Origin: an uncultured Rhodospirillales bacterium
GTDB taxonomy: Bacteria; Pseudomonadota; Alphaproteobacteria; Acetobacterales; Acetobacteraceae
DNA length: 6,122 nt
Direction of reading: 5' to 3'
NCBI GenBank assembly: GCA_903928045.1
Contig: CAIYPH010000889.1
Coordinates: forward strand, 1-6,122
A program made the position numbers and the translations under genes. The stretch's first letter is position 1, and every line of letters starts with the position of its first letter. This document shows positions 1 to 5,703 of the stretch, piece after piece. The notes under the pieces are model-generated. The model was not told the origin of the DNA. It worked only from the letters and a program-made list of their open reading frames with translations, and searched no databases.

Positions 1-145
1 TGCTCTTTTTGTGAACAAAAAGAGCCAAAAAAACTTTTTATTCCGTTCCATGCCGTTGGCGTACACCCCTCGGATACACGGGAGCGGTACATACCAAAGG
101 GAATAAAAGTTTTTTGCTTCTTTTTTTCAAAAAAGCAGCGCTTCC
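1..145 (+). repeat. Copy 1 of a ~150-bp structured intergenic repeat (left edge cut by window)
   Basis: This is an AT-rich element between GC-rich genes. The left hairpin at 2-25 has 11-base arms around GA (GCTC...GAGC at the base). The central long stem pairs 28-44 with 100-115. The right hairpin at 116-139 is an AT-rich stem with one mismatch (GCTTC against GCAGC). The tail GCGCTTCC at 138-145 is the right half of a closing stem whose left half (expected GGAAGCG) lies just before the window. The invariant core CCATGCCGTTGGCGTAC is at 48-64, and AGCGGTAC at 83-90 is its right-hand conserved block. The same plan recurs at 4702-4850 and 5704-5854. It lies upstream of the solute-binding-protein gene, and an open frame beginning at 114 inside it is spurious. 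Confidence 0.9.
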
Positions 146-168
146 TCCCTTCCTCCGCCCCCCAAGGT

Positions 169-197
169 TTGACATCCCGAGCCCCAGGCGCACATTG
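169..197 (+). promoter_or_regulatory. Weak candidate promoter for the solute-binding-protein gene
   Basis: A perfect TTGACA at 169-174 is the only clear -35-like hexamer in the short leader between repeat copy 1 and the start codon. No convincing -10 follows at 16-18 bp; the bases at 192-197 read ACATTG. A 10-bp perfect palindrome, TTGGCGCCAA, lies at 195-204, just downstream and before the ribosome binding site. It could be an operator or chance in GC-rich DNA. Confidence 0.25.
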
Positions 198-207
198 GCG
201 CCAACAC

Positions 208-215
208 AAGGGGAG
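208..215 (+). promoter_or_regulatory. Ribosome binding site fixing the solute-binding-protein start at 222
   Basis: AAGGGGAG lies six bases before ATG 222. It settles the start against the longer open frame from TTG 114, which would begin inside the repeat and bury the Tat signal 36 residues in. Confidence 0.8.
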
Positions 216-221
216 ACGACC

Positions 222-1808
222 ATGGGGCGAATCAGCCGGCGGGCGATGCTGGGCGGCGCGGGTGGGATGGCGTTGGCCGCCCCTGCCTTGGCGGCGGGTG
301 ACAAGGCGCATGAGCTGCGCTTCATGCCGCAGATCGACCTCGCCTTCCTCGACCCTCATTTCAGCATGACCAACATCAGCCGCAATCACGGCGGCCTGGT
401 GTTCGACCAGCTCTACGGCACCGACGGCGCCTCGGTGGCCCACCCGCAAATGGCCGAGGGTCACACCATCGAGGATGACGGCAAGCGCTGGCGCATCCGC
501 CTGCGCGACGGGTTGCGCTGGCACGACGGCCCGCCCGTCCTGGCGCGCGATTGCGTGGCCTCCATCCGCCGCTGGGGCAAGCGCGACGTGCTCGGCAAGG
601 AGGTGCTGGCGATCAGCGACGAGATCTCCGCGATCGACGACCGCACCATCGAGTTCCGCCTGAAACACCGCTTCCCCCTGCTCGCCGCCTCCCTCGGCAA
701 GCCCGGCGCCTACATGCCGGCGATGATGCCCGAGCGCCTGGCGATGACCGACCCCTTCAAGCAGATCCCCGAGGTGATCGGCAGCGGCCCCTTCCGCTAC
801 CTCGCCGCCGAGCGCCTGCAAGGCGTGCGTAACGTCTATGCCAGGTTCGAGGGCTACGTGCCCCGTTCCTCCGGCACGCCCGACCACGGCGCCGGCCCGA
901 AGATCGTGCATTTCGAACGCGTCGTCTGGTCCACCATGCCCGACCAGGGCACCGCCTTCGCCGCCCTGCAAAAAGGCGAGCAGGACTGTTGGGAATACGC
1001 CGCGCAAGACCTGCTGCCCCTCATCCGCAAGGACCGCAACCTCCGCGGCCAGGTGCTGGAGACCGAGGGCAACTACATGTTCGTCCGCTTCAACCACGTG
1101 CTACCGCCGTTCAACCGCCCGGAAATGCGCCAGGCGATCATGCGGGCGATCAACCAGGAGGATTTCGTCAACGCCGTCGGCGGCGGCGAGGCCGAATTGC
1201 AACGCCCCGGCGTCGGCTTCTATCCCCCCGGCATGCCGGACGCGACCGAGGCCGGTCTCGCCGCCATCCGCCCGCCCTACACCGCCGCCCAGGCCCGCGC
1301 GGCGCTGGCGGCGGCGGGCTACAAGGGCGAAAAGATCATCCAGATCTCGCCCGGCGACTACCCCAACGTAAAGGCGGCCAGCGAGGTACTGGCCGATCTG
1401 CTGAAGCGCATCGGAGTAAATTTGGATAACATCTACATGGACTGGGCGACGATGACCCAGCGGGTAATCAAGAAGGATCCGCCGGAATCCGGCGGCTTTC
1501 ACCTGCACATCCTCAACGTGCCGAGCCTGTCCGTCGCCTCCCCGCTGGTCAATTCCCGCCTGCGCGGGGTCGCCGCCGAGGAGTCCGGCTGGTACGACAG
1601 CCCGCGCTACGAGGAGCTGCGCTCCGCCTCGCTGCTCACCTCCGACCCCGCCGAGCGCCTCCGTTTTGCAGAGCAGCTTCAGCTCGAATGCCTGCAATCC
1701 GTCCCCCTCGCGCCCTGCGGGGTCACCCTTCAGCCCTCCGCCTGGCGGACGGACCTGGAGGGTGTGCTGCCGGGGGTGCCGAAATTCTGGAACGTCCGCC
1801 GAGCGTGA
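222..1808 (+). CDS. Tat-exported ABC transporter solute-binding protein, family 5 (SBP_bac_5; peptide/opine/nickel type)
   Basis: A 528-residue periplasmic binding protein that would capture a ligand and deliver it to an ABC importer. ATG 222 follows the ribosome site AAGGGGAG (208-215) at 6-nt spacing. The N-terminus is a twin-arginine signal: SRRAML at residues 5-10, a hydrophobic Ala/Gly/Met stretch, and an ALA cleavage site near residues 22-24. The mature protein has family 5 hallmarks: the early DPHFSMTN segment (44-51), the FDQLY block (61-65), and the R-DGLRWHDG-PV-A-DC--SI-RW signature at about 94-118. The C-terminus ends in the usual PKFWNVRR. Length fits the family (about 500-550). 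No permease or ATPase genes adjoin it: a repeat lies upstream and a convergent LysR gene downstream. It is therefore either an orphan or the last gene of an operon starting before the window. The ligand cannot be told from sequence; dipeptide, glutathione and opine are all possible. Confidence 0.9.
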   Translation: MGRISRRAMLGGAGGMALAAPALAAGDKAHELRFMPQIDLAFLDPHFSMTNISRNHGGLVFDQLYGTDGASVAHPQMAEGHTIEDDGKRWRIRLRDGLRWHDGPPVLARDCVASIRRWGKRDVLGKEVLAISDEISAIDDRTIEFRLKHRFPLLAASLGKPGAYMPAMMPERLAMTDPFKQIPEVIGSGPFRYLAAERLQGVRNVYARFEGYVPRSSGTPDHGAGPKIVHFERVVWSTMPDQGTAFAALQKGEQDCWEYAAQDLLPLIRKDRNLRGQVLETEGNYMFVRFNHVLPPFNRPEMRQAIMRAINQEDFVNAVGGGEAELQRPGVGFYPPGMPDATEAGLAAIRPPYTAAQARAALAAAGYKGEKIIQISPGDYPNVKAASEVLADLLKRIGVNLDNIYMDWATMTQRVIKKDPPESGGFHLHILNVPSLSVASPLVNSRLRGVAAEESGWYDSPRYEELRSASLLTSDPAERLRFAEQLQLECLQSVPLAPCGVTLQPSAWRTDLEGVLPGVPKFWNVRRA

Positions 1809-1810
1809 CG

Positions 1811-1840
1811 GGAAGCGGTTCCTTTTGTTGACAAAGACCC
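1811..1840 (+). repeat. Solo, decayed half copy of the repeat (single hairpin) between convergent genes
   Basis: GGAAGCGGTTCC followed by a T run, TTGACAAAG and ACCC resembles one end of the full repeat: GGAAGC, then a 24-base hairpin (here 1817-1840) with a T-rich left arm and A-rich right arm. Several pairs are mismatched, so the stem is weaker than in the full copies. It fills half of the 61-bp gap between the solute-binding-protein stop and the LysR stop. It may still act as a weak bidirectional terminator, but neither strand shows the usual GC stem plus U-tract. Relationship to the full repeat is inferred from similarity by eye. Confidence 0.5.
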
Positions 1841-1869
1841 ATCCGCCCCAACGTCGCCCGGCCGCGCGA

Positions 1870-2724
1870 TCAACCCAGCGCCCGCACCACATGCTCCTTC
1901 AGCCGCCGCGCCGGCGCGCTCAGGGCGCCGTTGTCGATCAGCGCGATCTCGGTGTCCGTCAGCGCCGGCAACCGCGGATCGTGACTCACCTCGATGCCCG
2001 CCGGCACCATGTCGCGCGGTAGTACCGCGACCCCCAGCCCCGCCTTCACCGCCGCCAGCGCGCCCGACAGCGCCCCGCACGTATAGGTGATCCGCCACGC
2101 CAGCCCCGCCCGCTCCAGGGAGTCGACCGCCCGCTTGCGATAAACACAGGGCTCCGGCGACACCACCAGCCCGATCGGCCGCTCCGCCTCCCCTGTGGAA
2201 CCCACCCAAACCAGCGCCTCCCGCCACACCCGCACCCCGTTCCGCGCCGAGCGGGTGCCCGGCGCGCGTTTGGCCAGCACCAGATCGAAGCGCCCCGCCT
2301 CGAACCCCTCCAGCAAGTTGAGCGTCAGGTCGCAGGTCACCTCGAGCACCACCGCGGGATAAGCGCGGGTGAACCGCGCCAGCACGTCGGGGAGCCGCGA
2401 GGTCGCGAAATCCTCCGGCGTGCCGAGCCGCACCGTGCCCGCCATCACCGGTTCGCGCAGCTCCGCCACCGCCGCGTCATTCACCGCCAGCAGCCGCTCG
2501 GCATGGGCGAGGAACCGCTCACCCGCCTCGGTCAGCCGCAGGCTCTGCGGCGAGCGCTCCAGCAGCCTTGCGTCCAGCGCCGCTTCCAGCCGGGAAATCT
2601 GCAGCGAAATCGTCGATTGCTGCCGCCCCAACCGCGTCGCCGCCCGGCTGAAGCGGCCGAGGCGAGCGATGGTGACGAAGGTGCGAACCAGGTCGAGGTC
2701 GAGATTGGCGAGTGGGCGGGGCAT
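1870..2724 (-). CDS. LysR-type transcriptional regulator
   Basis: A 284-residue DNA-binding regulator of normal LysR length. The N-terminal winged helix-turn-helix spans about residues 8-66, with the typical LDLVRTFV, SRAATRLGRQQSTIS and RLEAALDARLLER segments. The effector-binding domain starts near residue 93 with GTVRLGTPEDFATSRLP. ATG 2724 (bases 2724-2722) gives the expected N-terminus; the longer upstream open frame has no LysR-like content. No Shine-Dalgarno is visible, and the promoter may be so close that the leader is very short. It is read divergently from the permease-cysD pair across an AT-rich gap with an inverted repeat, the classic layout in which a LysR protein controls its neighbour and itself. 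CysB/Cbl-like control by a sulfur metabolite is plausible from context only; the effector is not deducible from the sequence. Confidence 0.93.
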   Translation of the reverse strand: MPRPLANLDLDLVRTFVTIARLGRFSRAATRLGRQQSTISLQISRLEAALDARLLERSPQSLRLTEAGERFLAHAERLLAVNDAAVAELREPVMAGTVRLGTPEDFATSRLPDVLARFTRAYPAVVLEVTCDLTLNLLEGFEAGRFDLVLAKRAPGTRSARNGVRVWREALVWVGSTGEAERPIGLVVSPEPCVYRKRAVDSLERAGLAWRITYTCGALSGALAAVKAGLGVAVLPRDMVPAGIEVSHDPRLPALTDTEIALIDNGALSAPARRLKEHVVRALG

Positions 2725-2734
2725 GGGCGTAACA

Positions 2735-2766
2735 TCAATAATATTGAATATGAATGTCAATATTAT
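2735..2766. promoter_or_regulatory. Probable LysR operator in the divergent intergenic region
   Basis: Perfect 10-bp arms ATAATATTGA (2738-2747) and TCAATATTAT (2757-2766) are separated by 9 bp. Overlapping the left arm, TCAATA-A-TATTGA (2735-2747) is itself a 13-bp palindrome with the T-N11-A form of LysR recognition sites. There are thus two or three TATTGA half-sites in tandem, as expected for a tetramer binding site. The tract is strikingly AT-rich in GC-rich surroundings and lies immediately upstream of the LysR start, about 60 bp before the permease start. Confidence 0.65.
2755..2760 (-). promoter_or_regulatory. Candidate -35 hexamer of the LysR gene, inside the operator
   Basis: Read on the minus strand, 2760-2755 is TTGACA, a perfect -35 match, 30 bp before the LysR ATG. 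It overlaps the operator spacer and right arm, which would fit autorepression. No good -10 occurs at 16-18 bp spacing, so the call is weak. Transcription from here would give a very short leader, consistent with the missing Shine-Dalgarno. Confidence 0.3.
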
Positions 2767-2823
2767 CAAATTCCACAAACACTGGACATGCCTATGGTGC
2801 GGCGGGCCAACCCGGATCCCGTC

Positions 2824-3774
2824 ATGATCGCCGACATCGCCGCGCAGAACCTTGCCTCGCCTCCCGTGCTGTTCTTCCTCATCGGCGCCTTCGCCAGCCT
2901 CGCCCGCTCCGACCTCGCGGTGCCCGACCAGGTCGCCCGCCTCCTGGCCCTCTACCTTATGATGTCGATCGGCTATCGCGGTGGGCTCGAGATCGCCCAT
3001 CACGGCGTCACCCCCCTCCTCGCCGCGGCACTGGCCGCCGGTGTCGCGCTCTCCTTCGCCACCCCGTTCCTGGCCGAGCGCCTGTTGCGCCTGCTGACCC
3101 GGCTCGGCCCGACCGACCGTGCGGCCATCGCCGGGCATTACGGCTCGATCTCCGCCGTCACCCTCGCCGCCGTCCTGGCCGCGACCGCCCGGCTTGGCAT
3201 GCCAGCCGACGGCTTCATGGTCGCCGTTGCCGCGGCGATGGAGACCCCCGCCATTCTCGCCTGCCTGCTGCTGGCCGGCGGCGGTGCCGGCGGGCGGCAT
3301 CTGCTGCGCGAGGTCTTCCTCAACGGCTCGGTCATCGTGCTGATCGGCGCGCTGCTGGTCGGCGCCCTCGCCAACCCCGCCGCCGCGGCCACCGTCAAGC
3401 CCTTCCTGGTCGACCTCTTCCCCGGCTTCCTCTGCCTCTTCCTGCTGGAGATGGGCCTGATCGCCGGGCGCGGCCTGCGGGACTCCCGCAGCCTGGCCCC
3501 CGGCCTGGTCGCCTTCGCGCTCATCATGCCACTGCTTGGCGCCACAATCGGCGCGGCCCTCGCCCTGCCGCTTGGCCTCTCCCCCGGCGGTACCGCGGTG
3601 CTGATGACGCTCGCCGCCTCCGCCTCCTACATCGCCGTCCCCGCCGCGCTGCGCATCGCCTTGCCCCAGGCCAATCTCGCGGTGGCGTTGACCATGGCGA
3701 TCGGCATTACCTTCCCCTTCAACCTGATCGCGGGAATCCCGCTCTACATCGCCGCCGCGGGAGCCCTCCGGTGA
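2824..3774 (+). CDS. SbtA-family membrane permease (PF05982), annotated as sodium-dependent bicarbonate transporter; possible sulfate-linked role
   Basis: A 316-residue polytopic inner-membrane protein with about ten hydrophobic segments. ATG 2824 gives MIADIAAQNLASPPVLFFLI, matching the usual short SbtA N-terminus before the first helix. In-frame starts at 2788, 2794 and 2797 exist, and none of the candidates has a good Shine-Dalgarno, so the exact start is uncertain. Family-specific blocks are GHYGSISAVT (104-113) with ETPAI (140-144) in the first half, and SASYIAVPAALR (266-277) with GITFPFN (294-300) in the second. These match the two-fold inverted-repeat plan of SbtA. Known members import bicarbonate with sodium in cyanobacteria, together with the PII-like SbtB; no SbtB gene is present here. 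The stop overlaps the start of cysD, so the two are co-translated. That coupling suggests an anion substrate such as sulfate, which is inference. Confidence 0.88.
   Translation: MIADIAAQNLASPPVLFFLIGAFASLARSDLAVPDQVARLLALYLMMSIGYRGGLEIAHHGVTPLLAAALAAGVALSFATPFLAERLLRLLTRLGPTDRAAIAGHYGSISAVTLAAVLAATARLGMPADGFMVAVAAAMETPAILACLLLAGGGAGGRHLLREVFLNGSVIVLIGALLVGALANPAAAATVKPFLVDLFPGFLCLFLLEMGLIAGRGLRDSRSLAPGLVAFALIMPLLGATIGAALALPLGLSPGGTAVLMTLAASASYIAVPAALRIALPQANLAVALTMAIGITFPFNLIAGIPLYIAAAGALR
3759..3763 (+). promoter_or_regulatory. Ribosome binding site that selects the GTG start of cysD
   Basis: GGGAG lies 7 bases before GTG 3771, inside the last codons of the permease gene. The alternative ATG at 3786 lacks a comparably placed site. 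The start and the upstream stop share GTGA (3771-3774), a typical arrangement for translational coupling. Confidence 0.65.
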
Positions 3775-4691
3775 GCGCCCCCGCGATGATCCCGCCCGGC
3801 TCCCAGCTCGCTTGCCTGGTCTCCGAGGCCATCCACATCATCCGCGAGGCGGTTGCCGAGGCGCGCAACCCGGTGATGCTGTTTTCCGCCGGCAAGGATT
3901 CCACGGTGATGGCGCATCTCGCCTTGCGCGCCTTCCACCCGGCCAAGCCGCCTTTCCCCCTCCTTCACATCGATTCAACCTGGGAGTTCGACTCCCTCCT
4001 CGCCTTCCGCGACCGCTTCGCCGCCCACCACGGCTTCCGCCTCATCGTCGCGGCCAATGAGGCCGGGCGCGCCGAGGGCATCAACCCCTTCAACCACGGC
4101 GAGCACTACACCCGCGTCATGCGCACCGACCCGCTGAAACAGGCACTCGATGCCGGCGGCTACGATGTCATCTTCGGTGGCGCCCGGCGCGACGAGGAAC
4201 GCTCCCGCGCCAAGGAGCGTATCTTTTCGGTCCGCGACGCCAGCCACGCCTGGAACCCGCGCGACCAGCGGCCGGAATTCTGGCGTCTCTACAACACCCG
4301 CCTCCTGGCCACCCAGTCCGCCCGCGTCTTTCCGCTGTCCAACTGGACGGAGATCGACGTCTGGCACTACGCCCTGCTCAGCGGCGTCGAACTCGCGCCG
4401 CTCTATTTCGCCTCCCCCCGCATCACCGTCGAACGCGGCGGCACCCTCATCGCGATCGATGACGCCGCCCGCATGCAATGGCACGCAGAGGACCGGCCCG
4501 CCCTGCGCTCCGTGCGCTTCCGCACTCTCGGCTGCTGGCCGGTGACCGGCGCGGTTGAATCCACGGCCGAGGATTTGCGTGCCGTTCTGGCGGAGACCCT
4601 GGCTTCCCGGACCTCGGAGCGGCAGGGGCGGGTGAGTGATGGGGAGGAGGGGAGTTCGCTGGAGCGCAAGAAGAGGGAGGGGTATTTTTAA
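3771..4691 (+). CDS. cysD: Sulfate adenylyltransferase subunit 2 (ATP-sulfurylase small subunit)
   Basis: A 306-residue cytoplasmic enzyme subunit that, with the GTPase CysN, makes adenylylsulfate from sulfate and ATP, the first step of sulfate assimilation. It is an N-type (PP-loop) ATP pyrophosphatase: the loop SAGKDST is at residues 39-45. Further CysD hallmarks are GINPF (103-107), FGGARRDEERSRAKERIFS (135-153), RVFPLSNWTE-D-W (185-198), RTLGCWP-TGAVES (251-264), SERQGR (282-287) and the C-terminal KK-EGYF. Length matches the usual ~300. PAPS reductase, a relative, lacks this C-terminal set. Details that differ from the enterobacterial form are SAGKDST for SIGKDSS and HIDSTWEF (66-73) for the HVDTGWKF-like stretch. 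Start GTG 3771 is chosen on its ribosome site and the 4-base overlap with the permease. The oddity is that no cysN or cysNC follows: the gene ends 10 bp before repeat copy 2 and a convergent gene. Confidence 0.95.
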   Translation: MSAPAMIPPGSQLACLVSEAIHIIREAVAEARNPVMLFSAGKDSTVMAHLALRAFHPAKPPFPLLHIDSTWEFDSLLAFRDRFAAHHGFRLIVAANEAGRAEGINPFNHGEHYTRVMRTDPLKQALDAGGYDVIFGGARRDEERSRAKERIFSVRDASHAWNPRDQRPEFWRLYNTRLLATQSARVFPLSNWTEIDVWHYALLSGVELAPLYFASPRITVERGGTLIAIDDAARMQWHAEDRPALRSVRFRTLGCWPVTGAVESTAEDLRAVLAETLASRTSERQGRVSDGEEGSSLERKKREGYF

Positions 4692-4701
4692 AGGGAGGTA
4701 A

Positions 4702-4850
4702 GGAAGCGCTCCTTTTTTGAAAAAAAGGAGCAAAAAACTTTTATTCGCTCCATGCCGTTGGCGTACGCAGGCGCGACGGTGGGTAGCGGTACTTAGCAAA
4801 GGAGCGAAAGTTTTTTGGTTCTTTTTTTCAAAAAAGAACCGCTTGCTTCC
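4702..4850 (+). repeat. Copy 2 of the structured repeat, between convergent cysD and uracil-DNA glycosylase genes
   Basis: This is the most complete copy. The closing stem pairs GGAAGC (4702-4707) with GCTTCC (4845-4850). The left hairpin at 4708-4731 has perfect 11-base arms. The central stem pairs 4732-4739 and 4744-4751 with 4801-4816 (16 pairs, 4-base bulge). The right hairpin at 4817-4840 has perfect 11-base arms (GGTTC/GAACC at the base). The invariant core is at 4750-4766. The left half and the reverse complement of the right half resemble each other over about 45 bp, so the element also reads as long terminal inverted repeats. TAA flanks both ends (4699-4701 and 4851-4853), which could be a 3-bp target duplication or chance. 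Here it probably helps end transcription from both sides. Confidence 0.92.
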
Positions 4851-5629
4851 TAACCCGCGTCCAAAGCCCGCCGCAAAGCAATCATATCCGCCCACGCCTC
4901 CCGCTTCGCCCCAGGCGTGCGCAGCAGATAGGCGGGATGCAGCATCGGCAGCGCCGGCACCGTCAGCCCCTCGATGCCCGCCTCCACCCAGCGCCCGCGC
5001 ATCCGGGTAATGCCCGTCTTGGTGCCGAGCACCGACTGCACCGACATATTGCCCAGCAGCACCAGCCGCTTCGGCCGCACCAGCGCGATATGGCGCAGCA
5101 GGAACGGCAGACACACCACGATCTCGGAGTCGGTCGGGTTGCGGTTGCCCGGCGGCCGCCACGGGATGAGGTTGGTGATGTAGAACCCCGTCCGGTCAAG
5201 CCCGATCGAGGCCAGCATGCGGTCGAGAAACTGTCCGGAGGGCCCGACGAACGGCAGCCCCGCCCGGTCCTCCTCCGCCCCCGGCCCTTCGCCCACCAGC
5301 ATCAGCCCGGAGTCCGGATTCCCGTCGGCGAATACCAGGTTGGTCGCGGTGGTCGAGAGCGGGCAGCCGTCAAAGTCGGCCAGCGCGGCGCGCAATTCGG
5401 CGAGCGTCTTGCAGCCCGCCGCGATGTCCCGCGCCCGCTGCGCCGGCATCGGCACGGCGGCCACCGCCGGCGGCGGCGCGGGGCGCACCAAGGCCGGCGG
5501 GGCAGGGGCAGTGACAGGGGCCTCGGCGCGCGGCCGCGGGGCAGCCGTCAGCCGATCGACCGGCGTCTCATCGAGCGCCTCGTCCACTCCCCATTCGACC
5601 TGCAGCCGCAATGCCGCCAATGCATCCAT
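4850..5629 (-). CDS. Uracil-DNA glycosylase, family 4-like (alphaproteobacterial type)
   Basis: A 259-residue base-excision-repair enzyme that removes uracil from DNA. Residues 1-27 are followed by a Pro/Ala-rich linker (about 29-63) and then the catalytic domain. Motif A is [17 protein letters not shown] (113-129), followed by SGQFLDRML; then [14 protein letters not shown] (150-163); motif B is HPAYLL (231-236). ATG 5629 is chosen because AAAGGA on the minus strand (5641-5636) sits at good spacing; the frame is open further upstream only into the repeat. Family 4 enzymes usually hold a 4Fe-4S cluster with four cysteines, the first pair as C-X2-C. Here C89 and C173 remain, but the partner positions appear to be F86 and W157, so the cluster may be absent or altered. 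No KRRIH loop is seen, so it is not UdgX. The stop (TAG, 4852-4850) abuts repeat copy 2, giving an almost zero-length 3' spacer. Confidence 0.9.
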   Translation of the reverse strand: MDALAALRLQVEWGVDEALDETPVDRLTAAPRPRAEAPVTAPAPPALVRPAPPPAVAAVPMPAQRARDIAAGCKTLAELRAALADFDGCPLSTTATNLVFADGNPDSGLMLVGEGPGAEEDRAGLPFVGPSGQFLDRMLASIGLDRTGFYITNLIPWRPPGNRNPTDSEIVVCLPFLLRHIALVRPKRLVLLGNMSVQSVLGTKTGITRMRGRWVEAGIEGLTVPALPMLHPAYLLRTPGAKREAWADMIALRRALDAG

Positions 5630-5635
5630 GCCGCA

Positions 5636-5641
5636 TCCTTT
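5636..5641 (-). promoter_or_regulatory. Ribosome binding site of the uracil-DNA glycosylase gene
   Basis: AAAGGA on the minus strand ends six bases before ATG 5629. It supports this start over upstream in-frame starts, including one at 5761 inside repeat copy 3. Confidence 0.7.
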
Positions 5642-5703
5642 CCCGCCGGGTGATCTTTTGCCATAGGTGGACCGCATGGGAACGCGAATTTTTGCGCCGG
5701 AAA

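Noticed and set aside
114..221. N-terminal extension of the solute-binding protein from TTG 114
   Set aside because: It would begin inside the AT-rich repeat and place 36 non-homologous residues before a clear Tat signal; ATG 222 has a strong ribosome site.
2725..3300. Long minus-strand extension of the LysR frame
   Set aside because: The extra residues are low-complexity shadow of the permease gene on the other strand; LysR homology starts exactly at ATG 2724.
2754..3770. Apparent permease-length fusion upstream of cysD in the cysD frame
   Set aside because: This stretch is the permease gene read out of frame (Arg/Pro-rich); GTG 3771 with its own ribosome site is the real start.
3771..4691. 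PAPS/APS reductase (CysH) as an alternative identity
   Set aside because: The SERQGR and KK-EGYF C-terminus, GGARRDEERSRAKER and RTLGCWP-TGAVES blocks are CysD features; the CysH C-terminal ECGLH motif is absent.
4708..4840. Classical rho-independent terminators in each repeat hairpin
   Set aside because: The hairpins have AT runs next to the loop and no GC-stem-then-U-tract on the plus strand; a terminating effect is possible but the canonical form is absent, so they are kept within the repeat entries.
4702..4850. tRNA or known riboswitch
   Set aside because: The cloverleaf-like fold has very AT-rich hairpins with 2-4-base loops, no anticodon arm or T-loop signature, and no known riboswitch core; its contexts (3' ends and divergent gaps) also do not fit.
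3975..5162. Long minus-strand frame across cysD, the repeat and the glycosylase
   Set aside because: It is antisense to cysD and out of frame with the glycosylase, with Gly/Ala/Arg-rich composition typical of GC-rich shadow frames.
4850..5629. UdgX-type uracil-crosslinking enzyme
   Set aside because: The diagnostic KRRIH insertion is not present, and motif B reads HPAYLL in a family 4 context.
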